Position numbers and translations under genes: made by a program
Source: Pseudomonadota bacterium
GTDB lineage: Bacteria > Myxococcota_A > Polyangia > Polyangiales > Polyangiaceae
NCBI GenBank assembly: GCA_023431345.1
Contig: JAEYWK010000089.1
Location: forward strand, 1-15,307
DNA: 15,307 nucleotides
Direction of reading: 5' to 3'
Notes under the pieces: model-generated
The model's input: only the letters and a program-made list of their open reading frames with translations
What the model was told of the DNA's origin: nothing
Databases searched by the model: none
Part shown: positions 1 through 5,961 of the stretch, piece by piece
Layout: each line of letters starts with the position of its first letter
Position numbering within the stretch: the first letter of the stretch is position 1

Positions 1-341
1 CCTCCGCCTCCAGTCGCGGCGCCCCCGCCGCCGGTCGCAGCGCCACCGGTGGTCGCTGCTCCGCTCGCACCGCCGGTCGCAGCGCCACCCGTGGTCGCGC
101 CGCCCGAAGGGCTGCCGGCGCCGCTCACGCCGGGCGTCCCGGCAGCGGTCGACGTCCCGGCCACGCCGGGGGTTCCGCCCGATCCCGCGCTGCCTCCGCC
201 ACCGTCTCCGGGCTCTATGCCCTCGCCGCTGCACGCGCTCAGCGCGATGGCGAGCGCGGCGCCGACGGTCCAATGCGTGCGCGACGTGTCGAGGATTGGC
301 GAAATAGTCGAGGATGCGGCGGTGAGTGGTCGTGTGGACAT
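1..341 (-). CDS. Gly/Ala/Thr-rich lipoprotein, N-terminal part (runs off window)
   Basis: The frame is open from an ATG at 341 to the window edge, so only about 113 codons are visible. The start is MSTRPLTAASST, followed about 20 residues later by a hydrophobic stretch ending in the lipobox LSAC (Cys37). After the lipidated Cys comes a linker made almost only of Gly, Ala, Ser, Thr and Pro, typical of surface lipoproteins in Polyangia. A good ribosome site (AAGGAAG) lies about 10 bases before the ATG, which supports this start. The signal peptide has a long n-region (about 25 residues). The functional domain would be beyond the window, so no function can be given. It lies 111 bases downstream of another lipoprotein gene in the same direction and has the same architecture, so the two could be co-transcribed. 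Confidence 0.8.
   Translation of the reverse strand, partial: MSTRPLTAASSTISPILDTSRTHWTVGAALAIALSACSGEGIEPGDGGGGSAGSGGTPGVAGTSTAAGTPGVSGAGSPSGGATTGGAATGGASGAATTGGAATGGGGAATGGG
28..98. repeat. 42-bp-period direct repeat in lipoprotein linker
   Basis: Bases 28-56 and 70-98 match at 28 of 29 positions, with a 42-bp period (14 codons). The repeat lies in the low-complexity Gly/Ala/Thr linker of the partial lipoprotein gene and keeps the frame, so it looks like a slippage or duplication product. Confidence 0.75.
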
Positions 342-452
342 GCGAGCTCTTCCTTGTCTCGCAGGCAGCGTACGAGTGACTGCGTGGTCCAAGAAGAGGG
401 CCGGATCGCCCCCCCACCGCTCGCGTAAAATTCCGTTCACGCCATGGCGGCG

Positions 453-1295
453 CTAATTTGCCCCGGCGTCATCCATGCACGCATCGACGAAGGGCCGACA
501 CGCCTCAGTGCCGCTAGCTGCGACGAAGTCGCCCGCGTAATACACGCCGCGGTACATACACCCGCATTCGAAAGCCGCTCCCGACCCGCGGAAGCACTCC
601 GCCTCGCCGTCGCGCACCATCCATGCGCGAGCTTGGGGTGCAAACGGAACGGCGACCTCTCGACTGCAGCGGATGTTGATGCGGCAGGCGTCTTCACTGC
701 CGTCGTCGTTGCGCAGGACGCAGCTCTCTGGACTGAGCGACGATTCGTCGGCACTGCACGAGCCGATAGCGACCGCGCACGCCTGCAGCCCACTCGCGCC
801 CTCGACCTCGAACGTGCGCTCGCGGTGAGTGAGCTCGCAAGCGCACTGCCAGCGACCCGAGGGCAGCCTCCCGCACGTCGTGATTTGTGACTGCTTGTCG
901 CAGAACGCGCTCAGCGAACAGGCGCTGTCCGTTTCCGAGCCCAAGCGCTCTGCGCAACTCGCGGGGAGGGGGAGCGACGGCGGCTCTCCGGCCGCGCCGC
1001 TCGCTCCGCCTGGTGGTGAACCGCCGCCGGCGACGCTCGCTCGACCGCCGCTCGCCGCTCCGGCCGTGCTGGGGGGAAGCGCTCCGCCGGACGCCGTTGC
1101 TCCGCCTGTCGTGGGGCCGCTGCCGCCGGACGCCGTTGCCCCGCCTGCCTTGCCGTCCGGCGCGCCGGTCTGTCCAGCCGTCTCGCCGGGGCCCGGATCA
1201 TACCCCTCGCGCGCCACGGAGCCGCCGCAAGCGCCCAGCATCGCCCATCCGACGACCACCGCGCCCCAGCGCGCCTCGTTCCTACCCTTTTTCAT
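453..1295 (-). CDS. Cys-rich lipoprotein with two 8-Cys modules
   Basis: A 280-residue protein of no family I recognise. Residues 1-23 form a lipoprotein signal (MKKGRNEARW, hydrophobic core, lipobox LGAC, Cys23). Residues 24-112 are a Gly/Ala/Ser/Thr/Pro linker with a repeated GGATASGG unit. The rest holds 16 cysteines in two equally spaced sets: 114, 126, 132, 141, 151, 153, 173, 180 and 192, 204, 210, 234, 244, 246, 266, 273. Corresponding spacings are the same (11, 5, 9, 1, 19, 6) except between the third and fourth Cys (8 versus 23), so I infer a tandem duplication of a disulfide-rich domain. The protein should be anchored in the envelope, where disulfides can form. It is 100 bases downstream of the Ppx gene. 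The start codon follows a perfect inverted repeat and has no free Shine-Dalgarno sequence. Confidence 0.88.
   Translation of the reverse strand: MKKGRNEARWGAVVVGWAMLGACGGSVAREGYDPGPGETAGQTGAPDGKAGGATASGGSGPTTGGATASGGALPPSTAGAASGGRASVAGGGSPPGGASGAAGEPPSLPLPASCAERLGSETDSACSLSAFCDKQSQITTCGRLPSGRWQCACELTHRERTFEVEGASGLQACAVAIGSCSADESSLSPESCVLRNDDGSEDACRINIRCSREVAVPFAPQARAWMVRDGEAECFRGSGAAFECGCMYRGVYYAGDFVAASGTEACRPFVDACMDDAGAN
1084..1147. repeat. 39-bp-period direct repeat in lipoprotein linker
   Basis: Bases 1084-1108 and 1123-1147 match at 24 of 25 positions, period 39 bp (13 codons). They encode the repeated GGATASGG stretch in the linker of the Cys-rich lipoprotein. The frame is kept. Confidence 0.75.
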
Positions 1296-1297
1296 GC

Positions 1298-1314
1298 GCT
1301 AGCCACCGGCTAGC
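1298..1314. promoter_or_regulatory. Perfect inverted repeat next to start codon
   Basis: GCTAGCC and GGCTAGC are separated by 3 bases. The repeat ends 2 bases before the ATG of the Cys-rich lipoprotein (start at 1295), in the place of the ribosome site. The only SD-like bases (GGTGG) are in the loop and arm. It could be an operator or an RNA hairpin limiting translation. The structure is seen directly; the role is inferred. Confidence 0.45.
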
Positions 1315-1395
1315 AGTGCCGCTCGCAGCCGAGATCCGTCATTGGGCTCGACGGTTCGTCAGGCGCTACGCAAAAGATGTTCGATTCAGCTCGCG

Positions 1396-2316
1396 CTACG
1401 CGAGGACGTCGGAATCGATGATGGATGCCACCAAGCCGTCGAGGATGTCGTGCTCGCTGACTTGAAGCTCGGCGATGTCGAAGCGGTGCATGAGCGTGAG
1501 CAGCACTGCGGCACCGCCGACGATGACCTCGGCGCGCGCCGGCTCCGCGAGCAAGCGCCGCCGCTGCTCGACGGGCACGGCGCTCAGGGCTTCGAACGAC
1601 CTTTCGACGGAGGCGCGCGTGAGCCAGCTGTGATGGGTGAGGGCGGCGTCGTAGCGCTCGAGGCCGAGCTGCATCCCGGCCAGCGCCGTCACGGTTCCGG
1701 CCAACCCGACCACGCGGCGCGCGCGTGAACGCTCGATGGCGGCGGCTTTCTCGAGCTCACGCTTCACGTCGTCGACGCACGCTGCGAGCTCCGCTCGCGT
1801 CGGTGGGTCGCTCTTCAGGTGCCGCTCGGTCATGCGCACACAACCGAGCTGCAACGAAACGAGCGACTCCGGCGAGCTCGCGCCCAAGGCCAGCTCGGTC
1901 GAGCCGCCGCCGACGTCGACGATCAGAAACGGCGCCGCGCTCGCAGGCAGGTCTGCGGTGGCGCCGACGAACGACAAGCGCGCCTCTTCCTCGCCGCACA
2001 GCAGCTCCGGACGCACGCCGAGCGCGCGCTCGACGGCGTCGAAGAACGTAGCGCTGTTGGTCGCGTCGCGCGCTGCGCTCGTGGCCGTGACGCGCAGGCG
2101 AGTGACGCGGTGCCGATCGGCGAGGGCCCGGTATTGCGCCAGCACCGCGAGCGTGCGCGCGACGGCCGCCTCGGACAGCCGCCCCGTCACGTCGACGCCT
2201 TCGCCCAGCCGCGTCATGCGCATGGGCCGCTCGATTTCGCGGCCCTGCTCGTCGGCGATCAAGAGCCGCACCGAGTTGGTGCCCACGTCGACGGCGGCGA
2301 AGGTTCGCACCCTCAT
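1396..2316 (-). CDS. Ppx/GppA family phosphatase (short form)
   Basis: A 306-residue member of the exopolyphosphatase / pppGpp phosphatase family (ASKHA fold), which splits inorganic polyphosphate or converts pppGpp to ppGpp in the cytoplasm. Visible motifs: phosphate-1 loop VDVGTNSVRLLI (9-20), GEEEARLS (108-115, region of the catalytic Glu), phosphate-2 VDVGGGSTEL (133-142) and GLAGTVTALA (204-213). It is the short form without the C-terminal HD-like domain of E. coli Ppx/GppA, like the mycobacterial type. I chose the ATG at 2316, although the frame stays open upstream, because the conserved domain begins right there and this ATG overlaps the folE stop as ATGA. That overlap implies translational coupling with folE. 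Whether polyphosphate or pppGpp is the substrate cannot be decided from sequence. Confidence 0.9.
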   Translation of the reverse strand: MRVRTFAAVDVGTNSVRLLIADEQGREIERPMRMTRLGEGVDVTGRLSEAAVARTLAVLAQYRALADRHRVTRLRVTATSAARDATNSATFFDAVERALGVRPELLCGEEEARLSFVGATADLPASAAPFLIVDVGGGSTELALGASSPESLVSLQLGCVRMTERHLKSDPPTRAELAACVDDVKRELEKAAAIERSRARRVVGLAGTVTALAGMQLGLERYDAALTHHSWLTRASVERSFEALSAVPVEQRRRLLAEPARAEVIVGGAAVLLTLMHRFDIAELQVSEHDILDGLVASIIDSDVLA

Positions 2317-2963
2317 ACTCCCTGCGCGCCGATGTGACGCTGCAGCCCGAGCACCGTGAACAGCTCCGCTCGAGTCGCCGGATCCTTCAAGAAGCTGCCG
2401 TGCAGCTTGCTCGTCGTCGTCCAAGAGCCAGGCTTCTTCACGCCGCGATAGCACATGCAAAAATGCTGGCACTGCACGATGACGGCCACGCCTTGCGGCT
2501 TCAAGTGCGTCTGAATCGCGTCGGCGATCTGCTTGGTGAGCTTCTCTTGCACCTGCAGCCGCTTGGCGTAAACGTCGACGACGCGCGCCAGCTTGCTGAG
2601 CCCCACCACGCGCCCGTCGGGAATGTAGGCGACGTGCGCCTTGCCCACGAACGGCACCATGTGATGCTCGCAGTGGCTGAACAGCTCGATGTCGCTCACG
2701 AGCACGAGCTCGTCGTACCCCTCGACCTCCTCGAACGTCTTGGCCAAGTACTCCGCCGCGTCCTGCGAGTAGCCCGCATAATGCTCAGCCATGGCCCGCA
2801 CCACGCGCGCCGGCGTATCCAAGAGCCCCTCCCGCTCTGGATCTTCACCCAAGTAAGCGAGCAGCCCGCGCACGTGCGCTTCCGCCGCCGCCGTCGTCGT
2901 CGCGCTACGTCGCACCCGGACGGAGGGCTTGGAATCAGAAGTCAGTCGCCGCTTTTTCGCCAT
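2313..2963 (-). CDS. folE: GTP cyclohydrolase I
   Basis: A 216-residue protein that converts GTP to dihydroneopterin triphosphate, the first step of folate/pterin synthesis. Hallmarks: SHCEHHMVPF (96-105) with the zinc ligands Cys98 and His101, GLSKLARVVDVYAKR (121-135), and CQHFCMCYRGVKKPGS (165-180) with the third zinc ligand Cys169. The distances between the three ligands equal those of E. coli FolE (110/113/181). The first ~25 residues are basic and look disordered. Two extra cysteines flank the third ligand (165 and 171), where other family members usually have non-Cys residues. It lies 45 bases downstream of the methyltransferase gene, and its stop overlaps the Ppx start, so the genes are probably in one transcript. 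Length is normal for the family. Confidence 0.96.
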   Translation of the reverse strand: MAKKRRLTSDSKPSVRVRRSATTTAAAEAHVRGLLAYLGEDPEREGLLDTPARVVRAMAEHYAGYSQDAAEYLAKTFEEVEGYDELVLVSDIELFSHCEHHMVPFVGKAHVAYIPDGRVVGLSKLARVVDVYAKRLQVQEKLTKQIADAIQTHLKPQGVAVIVQCQHFCMCYRGVKKPGSWTTTSKLHGSFLKDPATRAELFTVLGLQRHIGAQGV

Positions 2964-3008
2964 GCGCGCGCAGCATACCCCCGCGCCGACCGGCGTCGCA
3001 CGTCGATG

Positions 3009-3794
3009 TCAACGGGGGCGGGCGGCTTCGCCGAGGAAGGGGACGAAGCGCACGGCCATCAGCGACGCTTTTTCGAAGCTGCTGTCGCTGTCGCCGGCTG
3101 AGAGGCGCACGTAGCGCTCGAGCTGCTGCACTTCGTCGCGCCGACCGACGGGTATCACGAGCCGACCGCCGACCGCGAGCTGAGCCAAGAGCGGGTGGGG
3201 GACGTGCTCGGGTGCCGCGGTAACGATCACGACTTGGAAGGGCGCGGCTTCGGGCCAGCCCACGTAGCCATCGCCGCTGCGCAGCTGTATCCGGTCGGGG
3301 CCATACCCGAGGCTGCGCAAAGTGCGCTCGGCCTGTTTCGCGAGTGGGGTCAGGTACTCGATGCTGAAGACTCGGCCGCACAGCTCCGCCAAGATCGCGG
3401 CCTGGTAGCCGCTGCCCGTGCCTACCTCGAGACACTTGTCGCCGCGGCGAGGCCGAGCGGCTTCGGTCATCGAGGCGACGACAGCCGGTTGGCTGATGGT
3501 TTGCCCGTGGCCGATGGGAAGCGGCCGATCGGCGTAAGCTTCCTCGGACCAGCTCGCGGCGATGAAAGCGTGACGAGGCACCTCGCGCAGGGCGCCGAGC
3601 ACGGCGGAGTCAGCGATGCCTCGCTCCGACAGGCGCGCGACCAGGCGCGCCCGCTCGTCACGCCGCTCGGCGAAAGCACCGCGCCGCGCGGCGCTGCTGT
3701 CCGTAGCCGGCTCCGGTCGGGATTCGCCGACCTCGCGTCGCGCGCAGCCGCCCGCCAGCGCCAGCAAACACCCGAACGCGGCCGACCGTCGCAT
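3009..3794 (-). CDS. pcm: Lipoprotein-type protein-L-isoaspartate O-methyltransferase
   Basis: A 261-residue protein. Residues 45-255 are a full PCMT domain, which uses S-adenosylmethionine to methylate damaged isoaspartyl residues. Motifs: VPRHAFI (72-78), DRPLPIGHGQTISQP (89-103), the SAM-binding loop LEVGTGSGYQ (122-131), IEYLTPLAKQAE (145-156), GDGYVGW (174-180), VGGRLVIPVG (208-217) and MAVRFVPF (246-253). The odd part is the N-terminus: MRRSAAFGCLLALAGGC reads as a lipoprotein signal with lipidation at Cys17, followed by a polar linker. There is no other ATG before the domain, so the signal seems real, although AGGC is a weak lipobox. The enzyme would then act outside the cytoplasm. An inverted repeat lies just upstream of the start. 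It is followed by folE after 45 bases. Confidence 0.92.
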   Translation of the reverse strand: MRRSAAFGCLLALAGGCARREVGESRPEPATDSSAARRGAFAERRDERARLVARLSERGIADSAVLGALREVPRHAFIAASWSEEAYADRPLPIGHGQTISQPAVVASMTEAARPRRGDKCLEVGTGSGYQAAILAELCGRVFSIEYLTPLAKQAERTLRSLGYGPDRIQLRSGDGYVGWPEAAPFQVVIVTAAPEHVPHPLLAQLAVGGRLVIPVGRRDEVQQLERYVRLSAGDSDSSFEKASLMAVRFVPFLGEAARPR

Positions 3795-3800
3795 CCGCCA

Positions 3801-3824
3801 GCTTGACGCAGACCAGCGTCAGGC
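3801..3824. promoter_or_regulatory. Inverted repeat just upstream of pcm
   Basis: TGACGC (3804-3809) and GCGTCA (3816-3821) pair around a 6-base loop. Beyond one mismatch, two more outer pairs form. The element ends 6 bases from the pcm ATG, in the 76-base gap after the cupin-like gene. It could be an operator, attenuator or factor-dependent 3' end; there is no T tract. Confidence 0.4.
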
Positions 3825-3870
3825 GCTTGCCCCACCTTCACGTAGTGGTGGACGCCGAGGCTGCTAGCGC

Positions 3871-4152
3871 TCAGCGCCTCAGCACGAGCAGCAGGGTGGG
3901 CGCAGCAGCGGTGGCGCGAAGAGCGACCAGCCCCAAGCCGTCGAGGCAGAGCACGTCGCCAGTCGTGAAGGCGAGCCGCGCGCCGTCCGCCCACTCGAGC
4001 TCCAAGCCGCCGCGCTCGACGACGACGAGCGAGCCCTGCCACTCGTCGGCATCGAAGCGGCGCGGTCGATGCTGCTCGATCAGCAAGCGCCGGCTGGCCA
4101 GGCGCCGCCTGCTCTGCGGCCAGAGCAGGCGGTAGGCGGGCACTCCTGGCAT
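3871..4152 (-). CDS. Small cupin-like protein coupled to sigma factor gene
   Basis: A 93-residue protein from the ATG at 4152, or 94 from the GTG at 4155. Both overlap the sigma factor stop (GTGATG), so translation is coupled. I do not recognise a named family. Residues ~38-92 show the short alternating strands of a cupin half-barrel (LVVVERGGLELEWADG, then FTTGDVLCLDGLGLVAL, then a final strand ending in RR). The metal-binding His/Glu set of classical cupins is absent. The first ~35 residues are rich in Arg. There is no signal peptide or membrane segment, so it is probably cytoplasmic. Its position directly behind a sigma factor suggests a regulator or ligand sensor for it, but that is inference from context. 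Confidence 0.72.
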   Translation of the reverse strand: MPGVPAYRLLWPQSRRRLASRRLLIEQHRPRRFDADEWQGSLVVVERGGLELEWADGARLAFTTGDVLCLDGLGLVALRATAAAPTLLLVLRR

Positions 4153-5153
4153 CACAGCGTCGCCGGTAGATCCAGGGCGCTCACGAACGGAGCCAGCTCG
4201 AAGGTCGTGATCTCGACGACCTTGTCACCCTGCACCTTCAGCACGTCGAGCGCCATCGGTGTGTAGGCGGTCGCGCCGGGCACGCGGCGGTAGCAGGCCA
4301 CCGCCGGCAAGCCGTTCGTACGCGTGACGATGCAGCGGAAATCGCGGTAGGCCTCCGAGCCGTAGCCGCCCTCCACCCACGCCGCGACGGCCTCGTCGCG
4401 ATTCGTGAAGCGGAACTCCATCGGCGGCATCGTGCAGCGCACGTCTTCGCGTAGCAGCGCCGAGAGCGCCGGTACGTCCACTTCTTCCGTCGCCTTGACG
4501 TAGGCGCGCAGCAGCCGCTGCTCTTGCTCGGGGGTCGCTTCGTGCCGCACCCGCTTGCCGGTTTGCTGCTCGTCTTGCAGCGTCTCCCGCGCGCGCTGCA
4601 GCGCAGAGTTGACGGACGGCACGCTCAGCGAAAGCAGCTCCGCCGCCTCTTTGGCGGACCACTCGAGCACGTCGCAGCAAATCAGCACGGCGCGCTGCTT
4701 CGGCGGCAAGCACTGCAGCGCAACGAGGTAACCGAGCTCCAGGGCTTCGCGCGAGACCAAGCGAGCATCTGGCTCGAGCAAGCGGTCGGGGAACGGCTGC
4801 AGCCAGGGCACGTGCGGCTGAGACCCGAGCGAAGGCTCCGCGCTCGTGACGTTGTCACCCGAGCGACGTTCCTTGCGCGACTCCAAGAAGTCGAGGCAAG
4901 CGTTGGTGGCGATCTTGTAGAGCCAGGTGCGCACGGAGGCGCGCCCTTCGAAGCTGCCGCGGCCGCGCCACGCCTTGATCCACGTCTCTTGCACCAGATC
5001 TTCCGCGTCCGCGAGCGAGCCGAGCAGGCGGTAGCAATGAGCATTCAGCTCCGCGCGGTGCCGGCTCGAAAGCTTCGCGAAGACGGCTTCGTCTCCCGCT
5101 CGCAGCGCCTCAGCCAGCTCGTCGCGTTCGGTGGTCTCAGTCATCGGTTGCAT
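4152..5153 (-). CDS. ECF sigma factor with SnoaL-like C-terminal domain (TIGR02960 type)
   Basis: A 333-residue RNA polymerase sigma factor. Region 2 is at ~25-92 (HCYRLLGSLADAEDLVQETW; FEGRASVRTWLYKIATNACLDFL) and region 4 at ~135-195 (LPPKQRAVLICCDVLEWSAKEAAELL; VPSVNSALQRARETL). Between them is the VPWLQPFPDRLLE stretch typical of TIGR02960 (SigG-like) factors. Residues ~208-322 form a SnoaL-like domain with the characteristic TMPPMEFRF and ALDVLKVQGDKVVEI segments. In factors of this kind the fused domain is thought to replace or complement a separate anti-sigma factor, and none is encoded nearby. GGAGG lies 10 bases before the first ATG, favouring it over the ATG three codons later. It is divergent from a second sigma gene and coupled to the cupin-like gene. 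Its targets are unknown. Confidence 0.93.
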   Translation of the reverse strand: MQPMTETTERDELAEALRAGDEAVFAKLSSRHRAELNAHCYRLLGSLADAEDLVQETWIKAWRGRGSFEGRASVRTWLYKIATNACLDFLESRKERRSGDNVTSAEPSLGSQPHVPWLQPFPDRLLEPDARLVSREALELGYLVALQCLPPKQRAVLICCDVLEWSAKEAAELLSLSVPSVNSALQRARETLQDEQQTGKRVRHEATPEQEQRLLRAYVKATEEVDVPALSALLREDVRCTMPPMEFRFTNRDEAVAAWVEGGYGSEAYRDFRCIVTRTNGLPAVACYRRVPGATAYTPMALDVLKVQGDKVVEITTFELAPFVSALDLPATL

Positions 5154-5351
5154 CTTTCAATGTCCTCCGAGCGTGTAGACGGGTGCCAGCTCCAAAATTC
5201 ATCGAACGTTCGCAATTTGTTGAAATTACGAATGAAAATGCGCTGAGCGGGTCGCGGCCGCCGCGCACCTAGGGCTCAGGCCCCGACGAGAAAAGCGCCG
5301 GCGGGTACGAAAATCGGTAACCGGGCGGAGGGGAAGCGCCACTAACGCCAG
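5154..5351. promoter_or_regulatory. Divergent control region between two sigma factor genes
   Basis: These 198 bases separate the starts of two oppositely oriented ECF sigma genes and must hold the promoters for both. Bases 5191-5240 are only 16/50 G or C, in sharp contrast to the surroundings, which suits a promoter. I could not pick -35/-10 boxes with confidence for either direction. Confidence 0.6.
5203..5212. promoter_or_regulatory. 10-bp palindrome, possible operator
   Basis: CGAACGTTCG is a perfect palindrome inside the AT-rich island, about 50 bases before the SnoaL-sigma start. It contains GAAC, as many ECF -35 boxes do, but no -10 match at the usual distance was found. It could bind a dimeric regulator. 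Confidence 0.3.
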
Positions 5352-5960
5352 GTGGTTTCCGAGCCCCGAGTCAGGCCCGCGCTCGAGCTGGTGCGCGCGC
5401 CCGCGGACTTGGAGCTGGCCGCGCGCTGCGTCGCTGGCGAGCATGCCGCGCAGCGGCTGCTCTTCGAGCGGGAGCGCGGGCGCGTGCAGGCGGTTTTGTT
5501 TCGCATCGTCGGCCCCGGTGCCCACCTCGACGACCTGCTGCAAGACGCCTTCGTCGAGATTTTCCGCTCCCTCGATACCTTTCGCGGGGAGGCGTCGCTT
5601 TCCACTTGGGTCACCCGCTGCACGGTGCGGGTCGCGTATGACCATTTTCGGCGCAAGTCTCGGGTGCCTCGGCTGGAGCCGGTCACCGACTTGGAGGCCG
5701 CTCTCCCCAGCGCCGAGCAGCGCGTGCTCCACCGCGAGGCGGCGCGACGTCTCTACGCCTTGCTCGATCGCCTCAAGCCCGCGCAGCGCATCGCCTTCAC
5801 GCTGCACGCGCTCGATGGAAAGGCCCTGAAAGACGTGGCGTCGTTGATGGACGCCTCGGTTGTCGCGACCAAGCTGCGAGTTTACCGGGCTCGGGTGCTG
5901 ATCGAGCGATCTGCCAAGAACGATCCGCTGCTGCGTGAGTTCGTCAGGGAGGCTGACTGA
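5352..5960 (+). CDS. ECF sigma factor (FecR-linked)
   Basis: A 202-residue extracytoplasmic-function sigma factor. Region 2 is at ~35-103 (DDLLQDAFVEIFRSLDTFRGEASLSTW; ...VAYDHFRRKSR) and region 4 at ~128-183 (LDRLKPAQRIAFTLHALDGKALKDVASLM; ASVVATKLRVYRAR). The GTG at 5352 is the first possible start after an in-frame TAA at 5343. A GGAGGGG stretch lies about 18-25 bases upstream, rather far for a ribosome site, so the start has some doubt. The next gene, a FecR-type anti-sigma, begins one base after its stop, so the two are surely co-expressed and this factor should be held inactive by that membrane protein until an outside signal arrives. It may drive its own operon, which continues to 13363. 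Confidence 0.93.
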   Translation: MVSEPRVRPALELVRAPADLELAARCVAGEHAAQRLLFERERGRVQAVLFRIVGPGAHLDDLLQDAFVEIFRSLDTFRGEASLSTWVTRCTVRVAYDHFRRKSRVPRLEPVTDLEAALPSAEQRVLHREAARRLYALLDRLKPAQRIAFTLHALDGKALKDVASLMDASVVATKLRVYRARVLIERSAKNDPLLREFVREAD

Positions 5961-5961
5961 C

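Noticed and set aside
49..456. Pro-rich reading frame on the plus strand
   Set aside because: It is the antisense of the Gly/Ala-rich lipoprotein linker on the minus strand, which has a signal peptide, lipobox and ribosome site.
2317..2472. N-terminal extension of the Ppx/GppA protein
   Set aside because: The extra 52 residues lie inside folE in another frame and have no family similarity; the ATGA overlap and the conserved VDVGTNS motif fix the start at 2316.
5203..5212. LexA/SOS box of the CGAAC-N4-GTTCG type
   Set aside because: The half-sites are adjacent with no 4-base spacer, so the palindrome does not match the known box. It is kept only as an unnamed palindrome.
5316..5322. GGTAACC, also at 9786-9792, as a shared ECF -35 box
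   Set aside because: A 7-base match can arise by chance in 15 kb, and no consistent -10 element follows. The site at 5316 would also start transcription almost at the gene start.
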